This document shows, in pieces, positions 19,493 to 27,551 of a DNA stretch of 64,000 nt (positions are counted from its first letter, which is position 1; each line of letters begins with the position of its first letter). The notes under the pieces are model-generated. The model saw only the letters and a program-made list of their open reading frames with translations. It made no database searches and was not told where the DNA came from. A program made the position numbers and the translations under genes. The stretch comes from Frigoribacterium sp. Leaf263 (GTDB lineage Bacteria; Actinomycetota; Actinomycetes; Actinomycetales; Microbacteriaceae), in NCBI RefSeq assembly GCF_001422285.1, contig NZ_LMMO01000003.1, positions 883,135 to 947,134 of the forward strand, written 5' to 3'.

Positions 19493-21109
19493 GTGCCCTC
19501 CCGTGTGACCGAGCTCCGTCTGCCCCTCTGGTTGGCCCTCCTCGTGGCGCTCGGCGCCGGGCCCGTGCTCGACGGAGGGTTCCCCGACGGTGACGTCTGG
19601 CCCCTCACGTTCGTCGGCATCGGCTTCGTCCTGATCGCCCTCCGCGGTCGGCGTGCGGGCAGCGCGTTCCTCGTCGGGCTGGTGGCCGGTCTCTCGTTCT
19701 ATCTGATCCACATCCAGTGGGCGACGCTCTTCCTCGGTGTCGTCCCGTGGGCGGCCCTCGCGGGACTCGAGGCCCTGTTCTTCGCCGGGGGAGCGACGCT
19801 GATAGCGCTCGCCTACCGGTGGCTGCCCGTGATCTGGCCGGGCACCCTCGGGCGCGCCCTCCTCCTCCCCGTCGTCGTCGCGGGTCTGTGGACCCTCCGC
19901 GAGTTCATCGCGGGCAACTGGCCCTACGGCGGGTTCGCCTGGGGCCGGGTGGCGCTGAGCCAGTCCGAGAGCCCCTTCGGCAGCCTGGTCGCCTATCTCG
20001 GCATCTCCGGACTCAGCTTCCTCATGGTGGCCATCGTCGCCGTCGTGATCGAGCTGGCACTGCTCAGCACTCTGCGCTCGTCGACACGGGTCCTCGCGGG
20101 GGCGACGGTCGTCGTCGCGGCTCTCGCCGTGCCGGCCTGGCCCACCTTCACCGACGGGACGGCGACGATCGCCGGCGTCCAGGGCAACGGCAAGGCCGGG
20201 TACTTCGACTCCGCCGATCGCGCCTACGGCGACCTCACCGACTCCCAGGTGCTGGCCATGCAGGGGGTCGATCCGACTGCGGACGACCTCGACCTCATCG
20301 TCTGGCCCGAGGGCGGCAGCGATCGGGACCCGACCCGCGACGAGTTCGGCCGCTACGTGTTCGACGCGATCAGCGAGGGCTACGGCGCCCCGCTGCTGTC
20401 GGGGGTCATCACCGAGAGCCCCGACGGCGAGACGACGTACAACTCGTCGATCCTCTGGGACGACGGCGAGGTGCGTGGCCAGTACGACAAGAAGCACCCC
20501 GTCCCCTTCGGGGAGTACGTTCCCGACCGTTCCTTCTGGCGACCGTTCGCGCCCGAGCTCATCGATCTGATCGGGCGCGACTACACGCCGGGCACGCGCG
20601 ACGAGACCATCGACGTCGGCGACTTCGTGGCAGGCGTCTCCATCTGCTTCGACATCGTCGACGACCAGCTGATCACCAACATGATGGATCAGGGTGCGCA
20701 GGTCATCGTCGCCCAGACCAACAACGCCGACTTCGGTTCGCGCCCCGGGCAGACGGACGAGAACGAGCAGCAGCTCGCCATCGCCAAGATGCGGGCCATC
20801 GAGACCGCGCGTTCCGTGGTGAACGTCTCGACGGTGGCATCGACCCGGGTCATCGACGCGCAGGGCGACGTCGTCGACGGGACACCCGACTACCAGGCCG
20901 GGACGATGGTCACGGAGGTGGCACTCGGCACGGGCACGACGCCGGCGGTGGTCGGCAGTCGAGCCGTCGAGCTGCTCGTCTCGTTCTTCGGCCTGGCCAT
21001 GCTCGTCATGGCGGGCGCCTGGCGGGGGCGTCGCAGAAGCGCCCGGGAACAGCGGAACGACCCCGTCACCGCGGTCCGCGGTGTCGACGGGGTCGTTCTG
21101 GTGCGCTGA
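19493..21109 (+). CDS. lnt: Apolipoprotein N-acyltransferase
   Basis: Lnt adds the third fatty acid to the N-terminal cysteine of lipoproteins. The 538-residue protein has an N-terminal block of about seven membrane helices (residues 10-220), a nitrilase-type catalytic domain (residues 225-480) and a final helix near 490-510. The catalytic triad can be placed at Glu273 (IVWPEGGS), Lys333 (YDKKHPVPFGE) and Cys385 (VSICFD). GNWPYGGFAWG is the usual membrane-domain signature. A leaderless GTG start is likely. The last codons form a hairpin terminator shared with convergent rbpA. With lspA elsewhere in the window, it serves lipoproteins such as CtaC and the FKBP protein. Confidence 0.94.
   Translation: MPSRVTELRLPLWLALLVALGAGPVLDGGFPDGDVWPLTFVGIGFVLIALRGRRAGSAFLVGLVAGLSFYLIHIQWATLFLGVVPWAALAGLEALFFAGGATLIALAYRWLPVIWPGTLGRALLLPVVVAGLWTLREFIAGNWPYGGFAWGRVALSQSESPFGSLVAYLGISGLSFLMVAIVAVVIELALLSTLRSSTRVLAGATVVVAALAVPAWPTFTDGTATIAGVQGNGKAGYFDSADRAYGDLTDSQVLAMQGVDPTADDLDLIVWPEGGSDRDPTRDEFGRYVFDAISEGYGAPLLSGVITESPDGETTYNSSILWDDGEVRGQYDKKHPVPFGEYVPDRSFWRPFAPELIDLIGRDYTPGTRDETIDVGDFVAGVSICFDIVDDQLITNMMDQGAQVIVAQTNNADFGSRPGQTDENEQQLAIAKMRAIETARSVVNVSTVASTRVIDAQGDVVDGTPDYQAGTMVTEVALGTGTTPAVVGSRAVELLVSFFGLAMLVMAGAWRGRRRSAREQRNDPVTAVRGVDGVVLVR
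21056..21097. terminator. Bidirectional terminator between lnt and rbpA
   Basis: AACGACCCCGTC pairs with GACGGGGTCGTT and encloses a second small stem (ACCGCG/CGCGGT). It lies inside the end of lnt and 25 nt from the rbpA stop, so it can end both convergent transcripts. Confidence 0.8.
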
Positions 21110-21121
21110 CCGGTCTCCGGA

Positions 21122-21487
21122 TCAGGCTCCGATCTTCGTCTGACCCTTGCGGGCCCGGAGGAAGTCGAGCCGCTCCTGGAGCAGTTCCTCCAGCTCGTCG
21201 CGGGTGCGACGCTCGAGCAGCATGTCCCAGTGCGAACGAGGGACCTTGACGTCCGCCTCGTCGATCTCGACGGGCTTGCCGTCGGCCGACAGCAGGCGGC
21301 CCTCGAGTCCGCTCTTCGGCGACTGCCAGATGTCGGGGATGTCGGCATCGGCCGCGAACACCATCTCGAACGTGGTGCCGTCGGTCGTCTGGTAGACGGC
21401 CTTCTTCCGGGGCGAGAACTCGACGCCCTCTTCGCTCTGCAGGCTCTGACTACCCAGTCTCATACCGCGCAAACTGCGATCTGCCAT
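21122..21487 (-). CDS. rbpA: RNA polymerase-binding protein RbpA
   Basis: RbpA is an actinobacterium-specific protein that binds the primary sigma factor and RNA polymerase, stabilises the open promoter complex and is linked to rifampicin tolerance. The 121-residue sequence is close to the family throughout: MADRSLRGMRLGSQSLQSEE at the N terminus (the core-binding tail), a central beta-barrel domain ending near SADGKPV, and the sigma-interacting domain with RSHWDMLLERRTRDELEELL at the C terminus. A GAGAGGAG site precedes the ATG. The gene is monocistronic, with a terminator shared with lnt on its 3' side. Confidence 0.96.
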   Translation of the reverse strand: MADRSLRGMRLGSQSLQSEEGVEFSPRKKAVYQTTDGTTFEMVFAADADIPDIWQSPKSGLEGRLLSADGKPVEIDEADVKVPRSHWDMLLERRTRDELEELLQERLDFLRARKGQTKIGA

Positions 21488-21593
21488 TGTGTGGTCTCCT
21501 CTCGCGGTGCAATCTCCCTGTGTAACCCGGAGTTCGGTGCGATTGTTTCGCCGGATGGCCTTTCACAGTGCCTTCACAGTGGACGACCCGTCG

Positions 21594-22373
21594 TCAGCGC
21601 AGTGCGGCCAGGGCGAGATCGGGGCGGTCCGAGACGATCCCGGTGACCCCGAGGGCGACGAGCCGACGCATCTCGGCCGGATCGTCGATCGTCCAGACAT
21701 GCGTCTCGACGCCGACCGCGAGCAGATCGGCCACCCGGCGTGCGGTGACCACGACCACCGGTCCCCGTCGCACGGGCACCTGGATCGCGCCGCAGCCTCG
21801 CAGCGCCACGGAGAGCAGCCGACGACGGAGAGCCCTCCAGGGCACGATCCCGATGATCATCGTGGCGACCACGCCGCGGGATGAGGCCGAGGTGGCGACG
21901 CCCGGGAGACCCGCCGCGGTCCGGGCACGTCGGGATTCGTCGAACGAGGTGACGAGCACCCGGTCGGCGGCGTCGGCCCGGCGGATGGCCAGGATCGTGG
22001 GTTCGACGGCGTCGTCCGACTTGACGTCGATGTTGAAGCGGGTGTCGGGGAACGCGTCGAGCGCCTCGGCGAGCGACGGAAGACCCTGATCGTGGGGCAG
22101 CCGGATGGCCGCCACCTCGGACCAGTCGAGGTCGAGGAGGCGCGTGTCGATTCCCGCGATCCGACGGAGGTCGGGATCGTGGCTGATCACGGCGACCCCG
22201 TCACGCGTGGCGTGGACGTCGGTCTCGATGCAGTCGACGCCGAGGGCCACCGCCGAGGCGAAGGCGAGCATCGTGTTCTCGGGTGCTTCGAGATGGTGGC
22301 CCCGGTGCGCGAGGACACGCGGCGTCGCCGGTTCGAACCAGCGGGTGGGCCGAGGCGCTCCGGACCGTGTCAC
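21594..22373 (-). CDS. Glycerophosphodiester phosphodiesterase family protein
   Basis: This 259-residue GDPD-type TIM-barrel enzyme hydrolyses glycerophosphodiesters to sn-glycerol 3-phosphate and an alcohol. The N-terminal signature is intact: LAHRGHHLEAPENT (His and Glu of the active site), then IETDVHATRDGVAVISHDP with the metal-binding Glu and Asp and catalytic His. The C-terminal HVWTIDDPAEMRRL and GIVSDRPD are also typical. There is no signal peptide, so it is cytosolic. The GTG start overlaps the TGA of the upstream SPFH gene by 4 nt (GTGA), so it is the third gene of an NfeD-SPFH-GDPD operon. Its product could feed the glycerol genes further right. Confidence 0.9.
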   Translation of the reverse strand: MTRSGAPRPTRWFEPATPRVLAHRGHHLEAPENTMLAFASAVALGVDCIETDVHATRDGVAVISHDPDLRRIAGIDTRLLDLDWSEVAAIRLPHDQGLPSLAEALDAFPDTRFNIDVKSDDAVEPTILAIRRADAADRVLVTSFDESRRARTAAGLPGVATSASSRGVVATMIIGIVPWRALRRRLLSVALRGCGAIQVPVRRGPVVVVTARRVADLLAVGVETHVWTIDDPAEMRRLVALGVTGIVSDRPDLALAALR

Positions 22374-23458
22374 GCTCGGGACTCGGGCGGCGGGGTGCTC
22401 CCCTCGTCGGGGCCGCTCGAGGGCAGGTCCGATCCGGGACCCGTGACGGTCGGGAAGCCGAGATCGGGCTCGGAGCCGAGATCGACGGTGCTGGCGAGGT
22501 CGGGGGTGGTGTCCATGTCCGACACCGACGGCCCCGGTTGAGGGTCCCATCCCGGGGCATCGGGGTTCTTCGGCGCGAAGAATCCCGAGCCGATGCCCTT
22601 CAGCGCTTCGGTGAGCTCGCTGGGGATGATCCAGAGCTTGTTCGCCGAGCCCTCCGCAAGCTTCGGCAGGGTCTGCAGATACTGGTAGGCCAGCAGCTTC
22701 GGGTCCGGGTCTCCGGCGTGGATGGCGTTGAACACCGTCTGGATGGCCTCGGCCTCGCCCTGCGCCCTGAGGACCTGCGCCTTGGCGTCGCCCTCCGCCC
22801 GCAGGATGGCCGACTGGCGCATGCCCTCCGCCTCGAGGATCTGCGACTGCTTGGTGCCCTCGGCCGTCAGGATGGCTGCGCGCCGGTTCCGCTCGGCCCG
22901 CATCTGCTGCTCCATCGAGTCCTGGATCGACAGCGGGGGATCGATGGCCTTGAGCTCGACGCGACCCACCCGGATGCCCCACTTGCCCGTGGCCTCGTCC
23001 AGGACGACACGCAGCTGCCCGTTGATGTTGTCACGGCTGGTGAGGGCCTCCTCGAGGTTCAGTCCGCCCACGACGTTGCGCAGCGTGGTGGTCGTGAGCT
23101 GCTCGACCGCGCCGAGGTAGTTGGCGATCTCGTAGGTGGCGGCCCGGGCGTCCGTGACCTGGAAGTACACCACCGTGTCGATCGACACCACCAGGTTGTC
23201 CTCGGTGATGACCGGCTGCGGCGGGAACGACACGACCTGCTCGCGCATGTCGATGAGGGGCCGGACCCGGTCGATGAACGGGACCAGGAGGTTCAGGCCC
23301 GGGTTGAGCGTCTTGTGGTACTTGCCGAGACGCTCGACGACCCCGGCCGAGGCCTGCGGGATGATCCGCACGGCTCGGAACAGGATCACGAGGACGAGCA
23401 CGACGACGATGGCGACCACCACGATCGTCGCGATCGTCCCGGGGGTGACGGAGTCCAT
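22370..23458 (-). CDS. SPFH/Band 7 membrane protein (stomatin/HflK-like)
   Basis: This is a 362-residue membrane-anchored protein of the stomatin/prohibitin/flotillin/HflKC group. An N-terminal transmembrane helix (residues 8-28) is followed by a PHB/SPFH domain (GVVERLGKYHKTLNPGLN through about residue 190), a charged coiled coil rich in EAEG/RAEG repeats (residues 180-240) and a disordered Pro/Ser/Asp-rich tail. Such proteins build membrane scaffolds and modulate proteases or lipid domains. The gene follows a NfeD-like gene, the classic pairing for bacterial SPFH proteins, and overlaps the GDPD gene. The ATG is 4 nt from the NfeD-like stop. Confidence 0.92.
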   Translation of the reverse strand: MDSVTPGTIATIVVVAIVVVLVLVILFRAVRIIPQASAGVVERLGKYHKTLNPGLNLLVPFIDRVRPLIDMREQVVSFPPQPVITEDNLVVSIDTVVYFQVTDARAATYEIANYLGAVEQLTTTTLRNVVGGLNLEEALTSRDNINGQLRVVLDEATGKWGIRVGRVELKAIDPPLSIQDSMEQQMRAERNRRAAILTAEGTKQSQILEAEGMRQSAILRAEGDAKAQVLRAQGEAEAIQTVFNAIHAGDPDPKLLAYQYLQTLPKLAEGSANKLWIIPSELTEALKGIGSGFFAPKNPDAPGWDPQPGPSVSDMDTTPDLASTVDLGSEPDLGFPTVTGPGSDLPSSGPDEGSTPPPESRA

Positions 23459-23462
23459 GGCT

Positions 23463-23942
23463 TCAGTCCTTTCGCACGGGCACGACCAGCGCGGTCGAGC
23501 CCTGGATGGCGGTGACGACGACCGGCGATCCCGTGTCGAGCATCGACGGCGGGATGCCGCCCGACGGGGGAGTCTCGAGCACGCGCGCCGTCCAGGTCTC
23601 GCCGTTGGCGAGCTTGACCTGCCCGGCATCGACCCCGATCGGGACGACGACCGTTCCGCGGGAGCCCAGCAGGGCGTCCAGGTTGCTCGGGGTCGGATCG
23701 CCCCCTCGGTTCAGCGCCCTGAGGAGCGCCGGGCGGACGGTGAAGAGCAGGAGCACCGCGACGAGCGCGGCGATGACGATCTGCAGCCACCAGGGTGCGC
23801 CGAGCACGCCCGAGATGAGTCCGCCCGCGCTGCCGATCGCGATCATGAGGAACGTCAGTTCGAGGGTCGTGACCTCGATGACGACGAAGAGCAGGAGCAG
23901 ACCGATCCAGATGACCCAGGCGTACTGCGCGACGACGTCCAT
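23463..23942 (-). CDS. NfeD-like membrane protein
   Basis: This 159-residue protein has three or so hydrophobic helices (residues 8-25, 30-50 and 53-70) followed by a C-terminal OB-fold NfeD domain with LLGSRGTVVVPIG and VLETPPSGGIPPSMLDTGSPVVVTAIQGSTALV. Short NfeD proteins lack the ClpP-like protease domain and pair with an SPFH partner, here encoded 4 nt downstream. Its role is to support or anchor the SPFH oligomer in the membrane. It is the first gene of the operon; a TACTTT element about 30 nt upstream could be its -10. Confidence 0.87.
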   Translation of the reverse strand: MDVVAQYAWVIWIGLLLLFVVIEVTTLELTFLMIAIGSAGGLISGVLGAPWWLQIVIAALVAVLLLFTVRPALLRALNRGGDPTPSNLDALLGSRGTVVVPIGVDAGQVKLANGETWTARVLETPPSGGIPPSMLDTGSPVVVTAIQGSTALVVPVRKD

Positions 23943-24107
23943 CTCCGGCCCCTCTCGTTCCCCCTGCCAGCGAAAGTAGCACCTCCCACCGACGCCGTTC
24001 GGGCCCTTGGTAGTCTCGGTGCTGGTCCTCAGGGAAGCGCCCGTCGTCGACGTCGGGAGCGCGCCTCCTCGGCCCCCCGGTTCCGCCCGCACAGTCTGGA
24101 GTTCGTC

Positions 24108-24875
24108 TTGTCCAATCCCCTCGCCGCCGGCTCGTTGTCCGGCACCCGCGCTCTCGTCACCGGCTCGTCGCGCGGCATCGGCGCCGACACGGTCCGGTAC
24201 CTCGCCGAGGCCGGGGCGAAGGTCGTCGTCAACTACCGCAACAAGGAGCGCCGGGCGCTGCAGCTCGTCGACGCGATCGAGGCGGCGGGCGGCGAGGCCA
24301 TCGCCATCGGCGCCGACCTGACGGACCCCGAGAGCGTCCGCGGGATGTTCGCGACCGTCGGCGAGCGTTTCGGCGGACTCGACGTCCTCGTCATGAACGC
24401 CTCGGGCGGCATGGAGTCGGGCATGGCCGAGGACTACGCGCTGAAGCTCAACCGCGACGCCCAGGTCGACCTGCTCACCGCGGCCCTGCCTCTCCTGGCC
24501 CCGGGCTCGCGGGTCGTCTTCGTGACGAGCCACCAGGCGCACTTCATCAACACGACCGAGACGATGCCCGAGTACCTGCCCGTCGCCCTCAGCAAGCGCG
24601 CGGGGGAGGACGCCCTGCGCGACATGATCCCGCAGCTCGAGGCCGCCGGGGTGGAGTTCGTCGTGGTGTCCGGCGACATGATCGAGGGGACGATCACGGC
24701 GACCCTGCTCGAGCGCTCGAACCCGGGAGCCCTCTCGGCTCGCAAGGAGAGCGCGGGGAAGCTCTACAACGTGGCCGAGTTCGCCGCCGAGGTGGCTGCG
24801 GCCGCCGTCGACCCGGTGCCTTCGGATCACACCCGGTATGTCGGAGACGTCAGCGGCTTCACCCCGATCTCGTGA
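24108..24875 (+). CDS. Short-chain dehydrogenase/reductase
   Basis: This 255-residue NAD(P)-dependent SDR has the Rossmann motif ALVTGSSRGIGADTV at residues 14-28, a VNYRNKERR segment that suggests NADP(H) preference, and MNASGG in place of the usual NNAG. The usual catalytic YxxxK is atypical: the MPEYLPVALSKRAGED segment has Tyr and Lys separated by five residues, not three. The substrate is unknown. The TTG start follows a TGGAG site by 7 nt; upstream lies a TAGTCT box at 24009 giving a leader near 90 nt. It overlaps the NUDIX gene by 4 nt. Divergent from the NfeD operon. Confidence 0.85.
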   Translation: MSNPLAAGSLSGTRALVTGSSRGIGADTVRYLAEAGAKVVVNYRNKERRALQLVDAIEAAGGEAIAIGADLTDPESVRGMFATVGERFGGLDVLVMNASGGMESGMAEDYALKLNRDAQVDLLTAALPLLAPGSRVVFVTSHQAHFINTTETMPEYLPVALSKRAGEDALRDMIPQLEAAGVEFVVVSGDMIEGTITATLLERSNPGALSARKESAGKLYNVAEFAAEVAAAAVDPVPSDHTRYVGDVSGFTPIS

Positions 24876-25318
24876 CCGGGCGGATCGTCCGGGCGACGTC
24901 GCGACTGCTGGTCGTCGACGAGTCCGAGAGGGTCCTGCTCATGTTGACGAAGGCGCCGGACACGAGCGGGACGGCGCGCTGGATCACGCCCGGCGGGGGA
25001 GTCGACCCCGGTGAGTCGCACGCCGAGGCGGCCGTGCGGGAGCTCCGCGAGGAGACCGGTCAGGTCATCGCCGATCCGGGCGACGTCGTCGCCGTCGACG
25101 ACTTCGTCGTCGCGTGGGACGCCGCCGACCACACGCACGGGCACGCCGAGTTCTTCGTCACGAGACTGCCGCACTTCGAGATCGACGACGCCGGATGGAC
25201 CGACGACGAGCGAGTCGACATCCTCGAGTCGCGCTGGTTCACGATCGACGAGCTCGACGACGCCGACCTCGCGATCGAGCCGGCCGATCTCGCGAGTCTG
25301 CTGCGTCGCGTGCTCTGA
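24872..25318 (+). CDS. NUDIX hydrolase
   Basis: This 148-residue Nudix-fold pyrophosphohydrolase has the full Nudix box, GGGVDPGESHAEAAVRELRE followed by ETG, with the metal-binding Glu residues present. The N-terminal segment RATSRLLVVDESERVLLML and a C-terminal SRWFTIDEL are typical of NTP or nucleotide-sugar pyrophosphatases. The exact substrate is unknown. Its GTG overlaps the SDR stop (GTGA), so the two genes are translationally coupled and perhaps share a metabolic or clean-up role. A 176-nt spacer with an AT-rich palindrome follows. Confidence 0.9.
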   Translation: MTGRIVRATSRLLVVDESERVLLMLTKAPDTSGTARWITPGGGVDPGESHAEAAVRELREETGQVIADPGDVVAVDDFVVAWDAADHTHGHAEFFVTRLPHFEIDDAGWTDDERVDILESRWFTIDELDDADLAIEPADLASLLRRVL

Positions 25319-25423
25319 CTCGCCGACATCGCGTCGCTGCTGCTCGCGTCGCAGGAGGCTCGGGTCGTCATCGGATCGAATGGGTGCTCAGCCAACCCCT
25401 TCCGGCCTCTACCCGATGCGCTG

Positions 25424-25437
25424 ATAATGCACATTAT
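25424..25437. promoter_or_regulatory. AT-rich palindrome, possible operator
   Basis: ATAATG-CA-CATTAT is a perfect 6-bp inverted repeat. It extends imperfectly to CTGA...TCAG on both sides and stands in a locally AT-rich patch 58 nt before the next gene. It looks like a repressor site or an operator-promoter overlap; the regulator is unknown. Confidence 0.4.
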
Positions 25438-25494
25438 GTCAGCAAGCTGTCATCGACCGCCCCTCACGCGCCTCCCCGGTGTTGGCTCGACGTC

Positions 25495-26007
25495 ATGACG
25501 ATCTCAGACGACGGACAGCGCGAACGCCGGATCGACGGACCGGACGCGGCCCATCGACGACCCGACGGCCTCGACGACGAGACCGTCGAGGCGCTCGGCG
25601 ATCTGTCGGCGGCCCTCGAGGTCGTCGAGCAGGCCCGCGGGTTCCTCTACGGCTTCCACCGACTCACCGGGAAAGCCGATCTGGCCCTCGGCGAGGCGGT
25701 CGAGAAGCTGCGGGCCGCCGGGCACGCCGAGATGGCCGACGGGCTCGAGCGCGACCTCGTCGGACGGAACGTCATCGAGGGCCGCTGGACCTTCCAGATC
25801 GTCGAGGACTACGACGACGGCTACTACGCGGCCTTCCGCGAGAGCGAGAAGTACATCCGTGATGCACTCGCGGCGGGTCGTCGGCATCTCTTCGAAGCCG
25901 AGATGAAGGAGGCGCGGCGCACGACGGGACGCCGCCACCACGAGGCGCTCCCCCGCGAGTCCGTCGACGGAGCGGGCCCGGCGACGGAGGAGTCCGGTCC
26001 CGCCTGA
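25495..26007 (+). CDS. Conserved-looking protein of unknown function
   Basis: This is a 170-residue, mostly charged, helical protein that I do not recognise with certainty. Residues 30-125 look like a compact helical domain, with EVVEQARGFLYGFHRLTGKA, LRAAGHAEMADGLERDLVGR and WTFQIVEDYDDGYYAAFRE. The Arg-rich N and C ends look disordered. There is no membrane segment or signal. A similar layout occurs as an uncharacterised protein in other Micrococcales, as far as I recall. The folE gene starts 13 nt after its stop. A palindrome upstream suggests regulated expression. A role in folate or metabolite handling cannot be claimed from position alone. Confidence 0.6.
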   Translation: MTISDDGQRERRIDGPDAAHRRPDGLDDETVEALGDLSAALEVVEQARGFLYGFHRLTGKADLALGEAVEKLRAAGHAEMADGLERDLVGRNVIEGRWTFQIVEDYDDGYYAAFRESEKYIRDALAAGRRHLFEAEMKEARRTTGRRHHEALPRESVDGAGPATEESGPA

Positions 26008-26013
26008 CAGGAT
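26008..26013 (+). promoter_or_regulatory. Possible -10 element CAGGAT for folE
   Basis: CAGGAT ends 6 nt before the folE ATG, matching the leaderless spacing seen elsewhere. It partly overlaps the end of the unknown gene. The same bases also contain AGGA, which could act as a ribosome site, so the call is weak. Confidence 0.3.
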
Positions 26014-26019
26014 GAGCCC

Positions 26020-26613
26020 ATGACGCCGATCGATCAGCCCCGAATCGAGTCCGCCGTCCGCGAGCTGCTCGCCGCCGTCGGCGAGGACTCCGAGCGCGCC
26101 GGTCTCGAGTCGACCCCCCGACGGGTCGCCGAGGCCTACGCCGAGTTCTTCTCGGGCGCCGACGTCGATCCCGTCGCGTTGGTGCGTGCCAGCGCCGTCG
26201 TGTCGCCCGAGGATCGGCTGGGCGAGCTCGTCGTCGTCCGCGACATCTCGTTCCGGTCGATGTGCGAGCACCATCTCCTCCCGTTCACGGGCGTCGCCCA
26301 CATCGCCTACATCCCCGGGGCGACGATCGTGGGACTGGGCGCACTCCCCCGGCTCGTCGACGCCATCGCCTCGCGTGCCCAGCTGCAGGAGCGCCTCGGC
26401 GAGGAGATCGCCGAGGCGCTCGACGAGGGTGTCGAGCCGCGCGGCGTGCTCGTCGTGCTCGACGCGGTGCACGGCTGCGTCACGACGCGGGGGCCTCGGC
26501 AGACGGCCAGCTCGACCGTCACGCTCGCCAGCCGCGGCTCCCTGACCGACCCGGCCTCTCGGGCCGAGGCCGTGGCGCTCATCGGATCGTCGCGCCGCGA
26601 GGAATCCGCATGA
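26020..26613 (+). CDS. folE: GTP cyclohydrolase I
   Basis: FolE converts GTP to 7,8-dihydroneopterin triphosphate, the first step to tetrahydrofolate. The 197-residue cytosolic enzyme forms a decamer. Zinc ligands are visible: Cys82 and His85 in SMCEHHLLPF and Cys153 in HGCVTTRG. GLGALPRLVDAIASRAQLQE is the central family signature. The stop overlaps the start of the FolP-like gene by 4 nt, and that gene overlaps a RibD-like reductase, which gives a tight three-gene unit. The canonical folB/folK partners are not here. Confidence 0.95.
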   Translation: MTPIDQPRIESAVRELLAAVGEDSERAGLESTPRRVAEAYAEFFSGADVDPVALVRASAVVSPEDRLGELVVVRDISFRSMCEHHLLPFTGVAHIAYIPGATIVGLGALPRLVDAIASRAQLQERLGEEIAEALDEGVEPRGVLVVLDAVHGCVTTRGPRQTASSTVTLASRGSLTDPASRAEAVALIGSSRREESA

Positions 26614-27551
26614 CCTCGCCCGGCGGGGCTCGCGCCGAGCGGGGCCTCCCGTTCCTCCCTCCGCTCAGCTCCCCCGTGCGCCGCATCGGCGCGCGGGACT
26701 TCGACTTCTCGCGTCGCATCGCGGTCATGGCGATCGTCAACCGCACCCCCGACTCGTTCTTCGACCAGGGGGCCACCTTCGCCCTCGATCGCGCAGTCGG
26801 AGCCGCCGTCGCGGCCGCCGACGACGGAGCCGACTGGGTCGACATCGGCGGGGTCCCCTTCAAGCCCGGCCCCGAGCTCTCCGTGCGAGACGAGACGGAG
26901 CGCGTGCTGCCCGTCGTCGAGGCTCTGGCCGCCCGATCGGACGTCGTGGTGTCGGTGGACACCTTCCGTGCCGACGTCGCCGCGACGGTCATCGCCGCGG
27001 GCGCCTCGGTGATCAACGACACCACGGGGCTGCACGACCCCCGGCTGGCCGACGTGGTGGCCGACAGCTCGGCGACCCTCGTCATCACCCACAGCCTGGC
27101 CGCGCCTCGTCGTCCCCACCCGCGCCCCCGATACGAGGACGTCACGGCCGAGGTCGTCGACTTCCTCCGGCGCAGGGTCGACGTGGCCCTCGACCACGGC
27201 GTCCCCCTCGAGAGGATCGTCGTCGACCCCGGGCACGATCTGAACAAGACGACACGGCACACCCTCGAGGTGACGCGTCGACTGCGCGAGGTGGCCGAGC
27301 TCGGTCACCCGGTGCTCGCCGCGGTGTCGAACAAGGACTTCATCGGCGAGTCCCTCGGCCGCGAGAAGCCGGACCGCCTCGCCGGCACCCTCGCGGCGGC
27401 CACGACGAGCATCCTGCTCGGCGCCCGCATCGTCCGGATGCACGACGTCCGCTCCGCGGTGGACGCCGTCCGGATGATCGAGGCGATCGCCGGCTGGCGC
27501 GAACCCGTCTTCGAGGCGCACAACCTCGGCGCGGACGACGGAGCCCCGTGA
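26610..27551 (+). CDS. Dihydropteroate synthase-like protein, FolP2 type
   Basis: This 313-residue TIM-barrel protein belongs to the pterin-binding family of dihydropteroate synthase. Its motifs follow the mycobacterial FolP2 pattern rather than classical FolP: VNRTPDSFFDQGATF replaces NVTPDSFSDGG, DIGGVPFKPGP replaces DVGGESTRPGA, and SNKDFIGESLG replaces SRKSFIG, so the Arg next to the conserved Lys is Asn. The C-terminal RMHDV resembles the usual R-x-HDV. Work on the mycobacterial FolP2 reported no DHPS activity, so this protein may bind a pterin-like ligand but do a different reaction. It could still be annotated folP by homology. The ATG overlaps folE. Confidence 0.8.
   Translation: MTSPGGARAERGLPFLPPLSSPVRRIGARDFDFSRRIAVMAIVNRTPDSFFDQGATFALDRAVGAAVAAADDGADWVDIGGVPFKPGPELSVRDETERVLPVVEALAARSDVVVSVDTFRADVAATVIAAGASVINDTTGLHDPRLADVVADSSATLVITHSLAAPRRPHPRPRYEDVTAEVVDFLRRRVDVALDHGVPLERIVVDPGHDLNKTTRHTLEVTRRLREVAELGHPVLAAVSNKDFIGESLGREKPDRLAGTLAAATTSILLGARIVRMHDVRSAVDAVRMIEAIAGWREPVFEAHNLGADDGAP

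Noticed and set aside
21488..21570. SigR-like promoter before rbpA
   Set aside because: The minus strand has GCGAAAC, 18 bases, then GTT, which partly resembles the GGAAT-N18-GTT pattern of SigR promoters that drive rbpA in Streptomyces, but the first part is a poor match. I did not list it as a feature.
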